This document shows, piece by piece, positions 1 to 9,297 of a stretch of 64,000 nt of DNA. The translations under genes and the position numbers were made by a program. Positions within the stretch are counted from its first letter, which is position 1. Each line of letters begins with the position of its first letter. The stretch spans positions 62,001 through 126,000 of the forward strand of contig BGKB01000175.1 of NCBI GenBank assembly GCA_003116975.1, read 5' to 3'. This stretch comes from Aurantiochytrium sp. KH105. Its lineage: Eukaryota > Sar > Bigyra > Thraustochytrida > Thraustochytriidae. The notes beneath the pieces are model-generated. The model had not been told where the DNA came from and searched no databases. It worked only from the letters and a program-made list of their open reading frames with translations.

Positions 1-1
1 A

Positions 2-2059
2 GGGAACGCAGTGATCTCTCTGCGAGCTTTTGGGGGCGAGGACCCCGCTGCAGTTGGCGCCGTGTGCGCTCTTGCGACCGATGTCGGCATCGTGGCCTGG
101 GGCACCGAACGTGGCCATGCCTTTGTTTGCAAGGTTGGTGACGATTTGCAGTCAGAAGATGTGCAAGCAATGAGTTTGCCACGTGGTGACGATCTTTTGC
201 TCGCATACAAGGATGGAAATGGTGCTGGAATCGGTGCTGTTTCGATGTTGCCTCGAGGCAGGGTGGCCTTTGGATTCGATGATGGCCTTGTACGCATTTG
301 GCGACTTGGCCCCAGCGCTGCAAAAACGCTGGCGACGCCAGAGATACAGATTCGCTCCGAACCGTGCATGATCATGTGTCTCGTGGGTCTGGATCGCCCA
401 GTTTCGCACGGTGCATCATCTCAGTTGCAGCCGCTTCTCGTGTCTGGTGCTGAGGACGGGTGCGTCTTTGTGTGGGGCCTGCAACCGAATCAGCCGTCTT
501 CGCGGCTTGCTTCCATTGGGAACTTTGCCGGAGACCCAGTGCACAGCGTTGCTATCTACGCCAAGGGAACGGGGCCGCTTGGCGAGATTTTTGAGCCTGT
601 CGTGGCGGTTGGCGACGACGCGGGTAGCGTATGGATCTATGCCGGGCCAGAGGATGCGGGTTCGCGAGTACTCAGGTCCGAGCCTTGGCGTTTGGTGCAC
701 AAATTCAACGTGGGCTCTCCTGTGGTGTCATGCCAATTCGTCAGTGATGGCACTTTGTACATTGCCAGTTGTGAACGTGGCGTTGCGAAGTTTACACTTG
801 CGACGCTTTTGAATCAAAGCGCTCGCTCTGTGCCTGATTTCATGGTTGGAGAATCGGCTGGTATTGTAGAGGACAATGCGGAATGTAACGGTGATCTCGC
901 GGACGATCAATATCAAGTAAATGAAGAGGACCATGACGACAGCAGCAGTAAAGAAGAAGAAGAAGAAGAAGAAGAGGAAGAGGAAGAGGAAGAGAAGCCC
1001 TTTTCCGCGCCAATGCCACAGCCCACGCCTCATCCTACACACCCTCGTGATTCTCCTGGTCTTGATGCAGTATCGCCTGTCGAAGTTGAATACGCAGCGA
1101 GTAGCACTGTTGGAGGGAAAAAGGGTTCCGCGAGAGAGCGAAAGATGGAAACCTCTAAACAGCTTGCAAGGCCTCACAAGATACCTTCATTCAAGGAAGA
1201 CTTTGCCGAAGGGACAGTCGGCGCAGAGGAAGAAGAAATTCTTCAAGAGGATGCAGGAATGGAGGCGCCGCGCGAGGCGCCGATCCCTCATGAGCTGCCG
1301 GCATACCCTGAGCACGCTGAAGAAGAAACTTGTTACGACGGCTTTTTGGACGAGGACATACCGCCGCTGCCGCTGACTCAGTACCACGAGCCAAGCCTGC
1401 ACTCTAGTGAAAAGATCAAGGAGGCCTTGGAGAAGCTCAAGTTGGCCAAATTTGAGGACCATGAGACTGCCTCGATGCTAGCATCATCTGCAGCAGCAGC
1501 GCTAGGTTTGAGCGAACACTCTCGCATCGCGACGCGTAGTTTGGCTGTAGGTCGAAAGGAGCTAATGTACCAGTCTCTGGCGCCTCTGACAGATACGGAG
1601 CTGAGTATTCCCGCGGAGCCAGTCTATCAGCCGCGAAGAGCGAAACCACAGCTTTCCAAGGACTTTCGTCGCAAAACAATCATGCAACGCCAGCGCGAGG
1701 AGATTGAAAAACATCGCGTGATGCGTCTGGAGAAACAGCTCCGGGACGCAGAAGCCGGGCTATCGAGCGGCAGGGGCGACGGGACGACCCGCACCACCAC
1801 CACGACGACAACCACCACCACGACGACCACGCCAACATCCTCATCCTCGCAAGAACTTCACGAAGGCGAAGGCGGCTCTGGACTGGGACTTGCGGACGGC
1901 CGTAGCGACAATGTTGACGCTCTCGCCCGCGCTGACGATGACGACGCGTGGCTTCGCGGCATGACGCAGAGGTGGGCTCGCAAGGAATTTTACCTGACCA
2001 AGACGGAGGACGGCAAGGTAGGCTTTCACCACTTTCACTCGCTCACAGCTTCAAGGTGA
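2..2059 (+). CDS. WD40-repeat protein, 5' end outside window
   Basis: The frame is open to the left edge and the first codons (G-N-A-V-I-S) have no Met, so the true start lies outside the window. About 685 residues are visible. The first 270 carry WD40-like strands ending in the typical Trp/Phe blades (DDGLVRIWRLG, EDGCVFVWGLQ, DAGSVWIYAG), part of a beta-propeller. A run of about 15 Glu follows, then a long low-complexity region, a charged helix near residues 555-595 (KTIMQRQREEIEKHRVMRLE) and a poly-Thr tract. The propeller is probably a protein-interaction platform. I do not recognise the orthologue; the architecture resembles flagellar WDR/CFAP proteins, but that is a guess. The stop codon lies inside a consensus 5' splice site (AAG|GTGAGG, intron from 2056), so the real C-terminus may be in a further exon beginning at 2174. 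Confidence 0.8.
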   Translation, partial: GNAVISLRAFGGEDPAAVGAVCALATDVGIVAWGTERGHAFVCKVGDDLQSEDVQAMSLPRGDDLLLAYKDGNGAGIGAVSMLPRGRVAFGFDDGLVRIWRLGPSAAKTLATPEIQIRSEPCMIMCLVGLDRPVSHGASSQLQPLLVSGAEDGCVFVWGLQPNQPSSRLASIGNFAGDPVHSVAIYAKGTGPLGEIFEPVVAVGDDAGSVWIYAGPEDAGSRVLRSEPWRLVHKFNVGSPVVSCQFVSDGTLYIASCERGVAKFTLATLLNQSARSVPDFMVGESAGIVEDNAECNGDLADDQYQVNEEDHDDSSSKEEEEEEEEEEEEEEKPFSAPMPQPTPHPTHPRDSPGLDAVSPVEVEYAASSTVGGKKGSARERKMETSKQLARPHKIPSFKEDFAEGTVGAEEEEILQEDAGMEAPREAPIPHELPAYPEHAEEETCYDGFLDEDIPPLPLTQYHEPSLHSSEKIKEALEKLKLAKFEDHETASMLASSAAAALGLSEHSRIATRSLAVGRKELMYQSLAPLTDTELSIPAEPVYQPRRAKPQLSKDFRRKTIMQRQREEIEKHRVMRLEKQLRDAEAGLSSGRGDGTTRTTTTTTTTTTTTTPTSSSSQELHEGEGGSGLGLADGRSDNVDALARADDDDAWLRGMTQRWARKEFYLTKTEDGKVGFHHFHSLTASR

Positions 2060-2157
2060 GGAGTTCAAAAGCTTATGCGGGAGAGAGGGTGGGTGGAGGA
2101 TGCGTAGGTGGAGAAGAAGAAGAGTTTGCACGTAAATAGAAATACATGGGCCTGCAT

Positions 2158-2303
2158 CTTCTTTTTGTAACAGATCCACAATCGAGGAAAAGCGCACGGC
2201 ACCGCGGTTCCTCGTACGAACGAACGTATACACAACATAAAAACAGATACTTCTTATTTTGTAGCAGATTCACAATCAAAGAAAGCGCGGTTCCTCGTAC
2301 GAA
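2158..2303. repeat. Imperfect direct repeat of the PARP gene 3' end
   Basis: About 50 bp at 2158-2222 is repeated, diverged, at 2250-2303. Both copies share T-rich-TTTTGTA-RCAGATYCACAATC at the left and GGTTCCTCGTACGAA at the right, with offset 94 bp at the left end. The right copy holds the stop and last codons of the minus-strand PARP gene. The left copy has an 11 bp insertion and no stop at that position. It also supplies a good splice acceptor (CTTTTTGTAACAG, ending 2173) for the upstream WD40 gene. Confidence 0.7.
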
Positions 2304-4819
2304 GAGGTGCTGGCGGGAAGGGGTGGGGATTCAGCCATTGGCAGAGAATACTGAATGGCAGCAGGCGACGCGAGACGCAGGGGCGTCCGCGTAATGTGCT
2401 CGGACTTGGCGCGTGAGATCATTCTCTTCTTGTCAGCACGAAGCGGACGATCGCCGCGCTCAAGCGATGCAAGAAACTTTTCCGAGGCTTCGTCGTTATT
2501 GAGGTCGACACGTCCGTAATCGTCGGCTTGGTGCTGATGATGGTAGTGACGTGTGCTGGCCTCGTGACGAAGACGCAATTCATGGTGCGGATCCTCGCCG
2601 AGACGATCGACTTGGGCGAGGTGGTGCTCGTCCTCTTCCCCAATGCCACTTGGGGCGCGTGTGCGCTTGGGCTTTACAAAAAAGGAAGCCATGCTGGATT
2701 TTGCACGTCGCAGCATCCGTGAGCCTCGCCTCGCTACAGGCACCGGGCCTCCATGGCCAGGCGCTGCGGGCAGTGACTCGGACGACGCGTACACAGGCAT
2801 AGGATCCGAAACGTGATGCGCCTGCTGACGCCGGTTCTGTTTTCGACGAGCAGCAGACAGGTTTTGACGCGAAAGGGACGAAGCAGAAGAGCTTGTACTT
2901 GTAGTAGTAGTGTTGGTCGTCGTCGTCATTGAGGTGTTCTCTCTCTCGTCACGACTTGCGCCCAGCGATGCAGGCGAAAATACATTGGTTGGGCTCGCGC
3001 CAGCCGCGCAGGTGGCCGACGACCTTGACGCGGGGGACGGCCACGCAAACGGCGAGGCAATCGGACTGGACTTTGGCGTTTGCAGAAGGGGTCCCGAGAG
3101 CAAGGCGTCCAGGGTAGACACACCTGCGCTAGCACTTTCGTGGAGGAGGTGCGACTCGCCCGAAGAAGCGCGGCGTTTGTTGAAGGTGCCGGGGCGGGGC
3201 AGGCGCGTGGCGGACCCTCCAAATTCACTTGCGCCCGCACTAAGGAGGGCGTGCGAGGCCTGTACCGAGGGCGTGGCTGCGGACTGCGACGACAGAGAAA
3301 AATAGGGATTCCCGTTAGCGGCAAAATGCACCGAGTCGTTCAGGAGCGAAGGAAAGGCCGAAAATCTTGTCGGGAGCGAGCGGGGACGCTGTGGCGACGC
3401 GTGCGCAAAAACGGACTGTTGAAAAGAATCGGTGAGGGCAGCAGACCCAGCGCAAGCTCCCGAGGATGGAAAGGATGAGGTACAATGAAAGGACGAAGAC
3501 GAGGTGGAAGATGTCGAGGATGTTGACGCCGTCGACGAGGACGAAGAGGCAAAATGTGCAAGCGCGTGCTGGCGCGGAACAGAAACGTTGGGGACTGCGG
3601 GCACGCTTTGATGGTGGTACGCGAGCGAGTTCATGTAGCCAGGGGGGATCGCGAATGCACACGGTGGCGGCGAGGTGGGGGCGGAAGGCGTCGATTTCGG
3701 GCGAAGCTGGCGATACTGCGCTTGGTGGGCGGCAGCCAGCATGGCCCGACGCGCCACGGGCGAGGGTTTGTTTGCCTCTTCAAAGGTGCTGCGATAGCGG
3801 ACTGTGACGAGATATTCAGGAAGAGCTTGGGCCTTGTCGTAGACCACGACCATGTGCATCTCCGTAGACCGACTCGAGAAGGGCCCACCCATGACCGAGT
3901 CGTGGAGAACGTGACCAATAGGTTCAATAGGGAGCGGGGGCGGACGGGTGAGGCGCTGGTTGATCGTGTTCTTCATATCGTAAATGTTGCCGAGAGCGAC
4001 GCGGGCCATGACGATTTGCCTTGGGATCATGCGTGCGGCTTCCGTGCTTTCAAAGAGGGTGGAGACCTCCTCGGGGCTCATGTGCGGCTGTTTGGGGATG
4101 TAGGCATAATTTTTGGCACTGTAGTTTGGCGTAGTGCTAAAGTAGCTGCCGCAGCCGTAGTTACCGTGGCGAGAGCACCGTGGATCAAAGCCCTCGGATC
4201 CGAGACAAACGAGATCCGGGGAAGTGCGGCCCGTTCCGTGAAAAAGAATACGCTCATTAACGTCGACAAAAAAGGGTTTCTTGGACATGCGCAGTTTGAA
4301 GGAAGTGTACTGTTCCTCGAGGTACTCGTTGTAGACTGCCTGAACGCGCGTGACTTCGAGGTGCTCGCCGCACTTGTCGGCGACGCTCTTCCATCGTGGC
4401 GAGTCGCGGGCGAGATCGACGTATGTGGGTTTGTTACCAACGCAGGCGATCGTCTCGCGTTGCTTGATGGTCTCCACGGCTCTCGCGAGCGCTTCGCGCG
4501 AGACGCGCAGACTGAGTTCGTGCAGGACGCGCTCAAGATCGGTCGAATACTGTGTGTCGCGCGGGTACAGCCGCGTTCCGTTTTCCTGGAGGAGATCATA
4601 AAAGATGGGGGCGTCGTAGCCCACACTCTCGACCAGCCTATCGAGGTGCTCGTGCGAGACCGTGGGATCTGCCTTGAGCTCTGCCACAAGTTCGCTCAGC
4701 CGCGTCGAGCAAAAGACTTTGTCGTTGTCGTCCATGTCTTCGGGGTCAACCTCTCTTCCCCTAAAGAGGCCGCTCGCGCCGCGGGACTCGAAGCCTCCAA
4801 AGATGCTCTCCGCGTCCAT
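2276..4819 (-). CDS. PARP-domain (mono-)ADP-ribosyltransferase with long disordered tail
   Basis: 847 residues. The PARP catalytic fold lies near the N-terminus (about residues 135-345): ILFHGTGRTS with the NAD-binding His194, YGCGSYFSTT with Tyr226, then SAKNYAY, and the final strand MVVVYDKAQALPEYLVTVRY. The third position of the H-Y-E triad appears to be Met in MVVVYD, so by family knowledge this is expected to be a mono-ADP-ribosyltransferase of the PARP7/10/12/14 type, not a polymer-forming PARP1 type. The remaining 500 residues are Ser/Ala/Pro/Thr-rich with basic stretches and no recognisable fold. Usually the catalytic domain is C-terminal; here it comes first. The start ATG at 4819 is the first in frame before a GC-rich spacer. 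It converges on the WD40 gene with about 216 bp between stops. Confidence 0.88.
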   Translation of the reverse strand: MDAESIFGGFESRGASGLFRGREVDPEDMDDNDKVFCSTRLSELVAELKADPTVSHEHLDRLVESVGYDAPIFYDLLQENGTRLYPRDTQYSTDLERVLHELSLRVSREALARAVETIKQRETIACVGNKPTYVDLARDSPRWKSVADKCGEHLEVTRVQAVYNEYLEEQYTSFKLRMSKKPFFVDVNERILFHGTGRTSPDLVCLGSEGFDPRCSRHGNYGCGSYFSTTPNYSAKNYAYIPKQPHMSPEEVSTLFESTEAARMIPRQIVMARVALGNIYDMKNTINQRLTRPPPLPIEPIGHVLHDSVMGGPFSSRSTEMHMVVVYDKAQALPEYLVTVRYRSTFEEANKPSPVARRAMLAAAHQAQYRQLRPKSTPSAPTSPPPCAFAIPPGYMNSLAYHHQSVPAVPNVSVPRQHALAHFASSSSSTASTSSTSSTSSSSFHCTSSFPSSGACAGSAALTDSFQQSVFAHASPQRPRSLPTRFSAFPSLLNDSVHFAANGNPYFSLSSQSAATPSVQASHALLSAGASEFGGSATRLPRPGTFNKRRASSGESHLLHESASAGVSTLDALLSGPLLQTPKSSPIASPFAWPSPASRSSATCAAGASPTNVFSPASLGASRDERENTSMTTTTNTTTTSTSSSASSLSRQNLSAARRKQNRRQQAHHVSDPMPVYASSESLPAAPGHGGPVPVARRGSRMLRRAKSSMASFFVKPKRTRAPSGIGEEDEHHLAQVDRLGEDPHHELRLRHEASTRHYHHQHQADDYGRVDLNNDEASEKFLASLERGDRPLRADKKRMISRAKSEHITRTPLRLASPAAIQYSLPMAESPPLPASTSSYEEPRFL

Positions 4820-5225
4820 CGTCCTCGGCGTCTCTCTCCCGGCCTCGGGCGCGGGATTCTGCCCGGCCCGCTCGCGGCCGTTGCGTTACGGCTCCGCCGC
4901 GAGCCTGCGCGGGCCTGGCCGTGTGCTGGTCGTCCTTCACCGCGTCCTCCTTTAACGACCCGCTCCTGCTCGGGGAGCTCGCGCTCCTGCTCGAGCCCGA
5001 GCGCGAGCACGTGCGCGAGGAAGGAGGCCGCCGGCGGGGGCGTGAGGCGCGAGGCCGCGAGGGCGAGGGAGCGGGGGCCGAGCGAGGGCGCGCGAGAGAG
5101 AGACGGAGATGGAGATGGAGGGCGGCGCGGCGCGCAGCACGCCCGCGAGAGCTGAGCCCGGCACGAGGCGGGGCTCCGACGCGCCCGCGCGGGCGGCCGG
5201 GCGCGCGGCCCTGCGCGGCGGAGGC

Positions 5226-5464
5226 GCGGCGCGGCGGGGCGGGGCGCGGCGAGGCGCGCGGGCTGGGCTGGGCTGGGCTGCGGAAATGACGCACGAGGAA
5301 GGATGAATAGATGGACGGATGAAGTCAGGAGGACGAGCCCGAACNGCGGCGCGGCGGGGCGGGGCGCGGCGAGGCGCGCGGGCTGGGCTGGGCTGGGCTG
5401 CGGAAATGACGCACGAGGAAGGATGAATAGATGGACGGATGAAGTCAGGAGGACGAGCCCGAAC
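5226..5464. repeat. Exact 119 bp tandem repeat on both sides of one N
   Basis: Positions 5226-5344 and 5346-5464 are identical as far as I can read, and are separated by a single N at 5345. Perfect identity at a one-base gap in otherwise divergent repeats suggests two contig ends that were abutted and not merged. The second copy is then probably not in the genome. Confidence 0.85.
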
Positions 5465-6123
5465 GCACCGGGCAGCTCGGCGGCCGCGACGCGCGGGGAA
5501 AAGAGGGGAGGCGAGAGAGGAGGGCGCCGCGCGAGCGAGGTCCGCGCGCGAGCGAGGTTCGTGCGCGCGGGGAGCGAAGCCCGAGCGAGGCGCGTGGCTT
5601 GGTTTTGAATTCCTCGCGCCTCGCCCGCTTGCACGAGCTACCTGCTGCCCTCCGACGCTTCCGCTTCCGCCGCCGGCTGCGCGCGCGCGGGCTTGCCTTG
5701 CGCGCGGACGCGGGGCCGCGGCCGGCCGCTGCGACGGGCGTCCTTCGCGGTCGCTTGCGTCGCAGGAGCTCAGCCGTCCGGAGGGATGGAGATGGAGATG
5801 GAGATGGAGGGAGGGATGGCCGAATGGATGAAGGGAGAGAGGTGAATGTACGCACGGGAACGGGGCGCTGCACGCACTCCGGCCCGCCGTCTACTTCTCT
5901 GTCTGACTGACTGACTGCGCGCTGCCGCCGGCCGCCTCGCGCGGACGCTCACGCAGGCAGGCAGGCACGCAGGCACGCAGGCAGGCACGCAAGCGAGCGA
6001 GCGAGCGAGCGAGCGGGCGAGCGGGAGAGAGCAGCGGTCTGTCTGTCTGTCTGTCTGTCAGTCAGCCGCGCTAGTCGTTCGTTGCGAGTCTGCGGGGTCT
6101 CGGCCGCGCCCTTTTCCGCGCGC

Positions 6124-6490
6124 GCGCAAGTCGGCTATCCACTTGCGCAAGTCCGCTATCCGCCCCTCCACACTGCGCTATCGCGCCGCCCACAATGGCC
6201 ACTGTCGCACCGGCCCTTCCTGCCCCCGGCCCCACGCACGCCCGCAGCGCAAGTGCGCTATCCCCGCGCGCAAGTCGGAATCCGCGCTTTGCCCACTTGC
6301 CGCGGACCGGCTGCAAGTGCCGGCCAGCGAGTCGGTCCTCCTCTGCACACGGTCCGGTCCAGCGCCTTCTTCCGGCCGGCTGCCTCGTTGCTTATTATTA
6401 TTATTGGCGCGTGTGAGTGTGTGCGCGTGTGTCCGTGTGCGCGCCGCCGATAGTCCACTTGGCGCCGCTATAACGCACTTGCGCGCGCGC
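6124..6490. promoter_or_regulatory. Cluster of phased GCGCAAGT boxes
   Basis: Four forward copies of GCGCAAGTCSGCTATCC-like sequence start at 6124, 6145, 6247 and 6268; members of each pair are 21 bp apart. A perfect 12 bp palindrome ACTTGCGCAAGT lies at 6141-6152. An inverted pair ACTTGC-N12-GCAAGT lies at 6295-6318. Two reverse-orientation boxes (TAGTCCACTTGGCGC, TATAACGCACTTGCGC) follow at about 6451 and 6471. The same boxes occur in two other intergenic regions of this window. Whether they are transcription-factor sites or a decayed 21 bp minisatellite cannot be told from sequence alone. Confidence 0.55.
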
Positions 6491-6760
6491 GCGCGCGCTT
6501 GCCGACCGGACGCCGGCGCACGAATGACCAACCAACCACTGCACGCACAAACTGCCCCTTCGTGCCATTCCAGTCCGCGCCGCGTTCTACACCACGTGCA
6601 CCAGCTGCGAGGTCTCATGGACGCCGCGCCGACGGCATCGACCGGACGAAGAATGACGGGCTGATCGATCGAGCGATTGCCATTCATCGGTCGGTCTCGG
6701 CGCCCGTCGCAGCGCGCGTCTTGAGTCGCGTCGAGTCGACCCAGGTCCCGTAAGGCGAAC

Positions 6761-6821
6761 GAGCCGAGCCAAGCCGAGCGAAGCCAAGCCAAGCCAAGCC
6801 AAGCCAACACAAGCCAAGACA
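6761..6821. repeat. (AAGCC)n pentanucleotide array
   Basis: Imperfect AAGCC/AAGCG units, most regular from 6781 to 6806. The same pentamer is used in the promoter region at 9940-9977. Confidence 0.8.
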
Positions 6822-7420
6822 AGAGCGCTGTGCAGGCAGCACAGGCTGCTGCTGCTACTGCTGGAATAGCACGGGCTGCGGCCGGAGGCCCTTCAAGTTG
6901 GACCACTGGCAATGGAGTGGAGAAAAAAAAGACTTGGAGAAGAGCAGCCAGGCAGGAAAATGAGCGACTTGGAATGAGCAGCAGCGGCAAGACGAGAACC
7001 GCGGGCTCGAGATCGACTGCGAGCGACAGCGAGTCGGAGGCGCGCAGCCAAACATGGGCACAGCCAGCAGCAGCCAGGAGGCACAGCTGCGAGCGAGTGA
7101 GCGCAGAGAGATGCACGCATCGTGCGGAATGTGCTCGTGTTTGATTGTTTCTTTCATCAGCCCTGGCTTTCAAGATGGAGCCTCGGCACGGATCGATCGT
7201 CAAGCTGGCTAGCTGCAGCTGCAGCTGCAGCTCTTTGCACGGGCGCTGTCGCTGTCGATTGCGGTCTCGGTTCGGCTGGCTTCATTCAGCCTTGTGGCGG
7301 CTTCGACCATTCGTTAGCTTGAAGCTATTCGTCAAGATGGTTCCAGGAATGTGATCAAGACAACAAGCTCTGGCGAAGAAGAACTTGAACAAGACGAAGA
7401 CGGAGACGAAGACGACGAAG

Positions 7421-7475
7421 ACGAAGAAGAAGAAGAAGAAGAAGAAGAAGAAGAAGAAGAAGAAGAAGAGGAGAC
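7421..7475. repeat. (GAA)n trinucleotide tract
   Basis: An almost pure GAA run preceded by GAC/GAA-rich sequence. It gives poly-Glu or poly-Lys in two frames but is not part of any supported gene. Confidence 0.8.
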
Positions 7476-7840
7476 GGTGTCAGCGCTTTGTCAGCGCATC
7501 GATGCGACGCCGTCGCGAGAAAGGCGGCACGGTCGGTGTTGGTGCGTCGTCACGGTCGGTGGGTGCTTGGCAACACCGGCACCCACTTTCACACAAACAC
7601 AGTCCTGAAGCAGAGGCTGGCAGTGGCAGTGGCCCGTGGAAGTCGTCTTCATGACAATCAGCGCAGCCCGCGGCAGCCGTGCGCGCAGCCACAGCTCAGC
7701 CTGCAGCCGCCTGCCGTGCCGGTCGTGAATCGACCTCTGTCACGCGGCGCCTTCTTGTTAAAAGTGGCATCACTTGTCAGTACTAACAGTTGCAGCCAGC
7801 GCGAGCTTTGCGCACACCTTCCACCGGGGACACCCTTGAG

Positions 7841-7924
7841 GTGAGGTGTGTACTATCACGCGCACCCTGGGATCATTTTTTCGGAGACCGGACCCGGGGC
7901 CATTCACGTGTGTGGTTTGTGCAG
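7841..7924 (+). other. Candidate 5'-UTR intron of the Hv1 gene (84 nt)
   Basis: The donor GAG|GTGAGG begins at 7841 and an acceptor TTTGTGCAG ends at 7924, about 230 bp before the Hv1 start. The spacing and sites fit a short intron, but nothing coding constrains it. Confidence 0.3.
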
Positions 7925-7980
7925 GAACTTTTTTTGAGCTTCACCGTTGCGTTGGCCGGGCGTCGGGGTCGAGCGCTCGA

Positions 7981-8041
7981 GCGGAGCGGATTGGAGCAGA
8001 GCCGAGCAGAGCCGAGCCGAGCCGAGCAGAGCAGAGCAGAG
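7981..8041. repeat. (GAGCA/GAGCC)n pentanucleotide array
   Basis: A run of GAGCR pentamers in the presumed 5' UTR of the proton channel gene, ending about 115 bp before its start codon. A related CTGCT/CCGCT pentamer run lies in the CCT2/SET divergent promoter. Confidence 0.75.
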
Positions 8042-8154
8042 ATAGACCGCGGGAGGACTTGCTCCGCAAGGCTGATCTCCCTTTTTCCTTGCTCTGCAGT
8101 CTGCTCGACAAAGAAGGAAAGAAGAAAAGCGCAGAAAAAGCGAGGGAGGACGAA

Positions 8155-9057
8155 ATGGGCCGTCAGGTGCACTGGGCGCCCACCAGGGCCTTCTTCCTCG
8201 CGTACGAGGAGGAGAGGAGAAAGGTCAAGGAAAAGTTTGGCAAGGATTCGTGGAATTATCGCACGCTCAAATTTGTCCATTCGCATGGAGTTCAATCTTT
8301 CTTGGCGGCACTCCTGGCGCTTGACGTCGTCGTCCTCATCGTAGAGCTCATCCTCACGGCCTACTTTCCGCCCTGCTCGGTCATCATCGAACAATGCGTG
8401 GCCATCAACGCCAGCGATGTCGAGGCTTCAACGCAAGATACGGCGCACCGTCTGCTCGCCGAACTCCCCGAGGCATCGCACAGCGATGGGTCCGAGCAGT
8501 GCGCAGCCGCGTGCGCGCATCAGCCGCACGGCGTCCACGGCGCCCACGAGGCCCTCTTTTGGATTTCCGTGACCATCCTCATCCTTTTTGAGCTCGAGCT
8601 TGCAGTCTTGCTCGCTTCCATTCATCGTCTCTTCTTCAGAAATGCGCTTTATATTTTCGACTTTGTCGTGGTCACGGTCGCTCTCGTCCTCGAAACCGTG
8701 CTGCACACCGAGCTCGCGCAGGAGGCTGGCGGTCTGTTAATTTTTGTTAGACTTTGGCGTCTTCTTCGTGTCGGGCACGGCATCTTTACCGACGTGCACG
8801 AGGTTGATCATAACAAAATGGAAAAACTGCGACACGAACACAAGGAGCTCATTCGAGAAAACCAAAGCCTCCGCGACCACATTATTTCTCTCGGGGGGCG
8901 CCCTCCTGATGCCTTCAAGGCTGATGAGACGCTCAGTCAGGCCGATCCCTTCGACACTGCCACGCCATTCCAGGAGGATGCGTCAACCTCGCGAGATTCG
9001 CAGTCAACTTCGGTGAGAGACACGAGCGGTTCCTATGGTGCGCTGGCACAAACCTAA
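8155..9057 (+). CDS. Voltage-gated proton channel (Hv1/HVCN1-like)
   Basis: 300 residues forming a voltage-sensor domain without a pore. S1 ALLALDVVVLIVELIL contains Asp57, matching the selectivity Asp of Hv1. S2 (about 135-155) carries acidic residues, S3 (about 163-185) has Asp169, and S4 LLIFVRLWRLLRVGHG carries three Arg (199, 202, 205) in the diagnostic RxWRxxR arrangement. A C-terminal helix (about 217-245, DHNKMEKLRHEHKELIRENQ) looks like the dimerising coiled coil. His131 before S2 and His184 after S3 lie where human Hv1 binds zinc. The S1-S2 loop is about 60 residues and rich in His and Cys, much longer than in animals. By family knowledge it carries H+ out of the cell on depolarisation. 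The start at 8155 was chosen because channel homology begins soon after; the open frame extends further upstream without an earlier ATG and in low-complexity sequence. Confidence 0.93.
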   Translation: MGRQVHWAPTRAFFLAYEEERRKVKEKFGKDSWNYRTLKFVHSHGVQSFLAALLALDVVVLIVELILTAYFPPCSVIIEQCVAINASDVEASTQDTAHRLLAELPEASHSDGSEQCAAACAHQPHGVHGAHEALFWISVTILILFELELAVLLASIHRLFFRNALYIFDFVVVTVALVLETVLHTELAQEAGGLLIFVRLWRLLRVGHGIFTDVHEVDHNKMEKLRHEHKELIRENQSLRDHIISLGGRPPDAFKADETLSQADPFDTATPFQEDASTSRDSQSTSVRDTSGSYGALAQT

Positions 9058-9297
9058 AGATTGCTGGAGTGTATTTATACTTTTACAATGCTAGGCAAAG
9101 TCATTCATGCGAAAGAGCAAGACGCAAGACGCAAGAGAGTCTGTCGTGGTGTCAAAGAGTCGTATTGTGCAATTGCTTTCGATCATTGCGCTCTTAACGT
9201 GCGCAATGTGATGTGCTATTGAGTGGGTACCGGCGAACGAAAACCAAAAAGCAAAAAAGAAAGCTCAGGATTGGTAAAGGATTTCTTTTGCATAATT

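Larger units (their letters stand above)
4820..8154. other. 3.3 kb GC-rich spacer between PARP and Hv1 genes
   Basis: Divergent intergenic region with no supported gene. It is CpG-rich up to about 6.5 kb and full of simple repeats: GGAGAT units (5104-5120, 5784-5812), GGCTG units (5270-5280), CAGG/CGAG tetramers (5955-6012), CTGT (6040-6062), AAGCC pentamers (6761-6821) and a GAA tract (7421-7475). Long frames on both strands here are low-complexity, without domains, and look like GC-rich noise. It also holds the phased GCGCAAGT boxes and the N-flanking duplication described separately. Confidence 0.7.

Noticed and set aside
3554-5155. 533-codon frame antisense to the PARP gene and its promoter
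   Set aside because: Shadow of the PARP frame extended into GC-rich promoter sequence.
6178-7203. 341-codon minus-strand frame in the PARP/Hv1 spacer
   Set aside because: Low complexity, no domain, runs through microsatellites and the regulatory boxes; typical of GC-rich noise.
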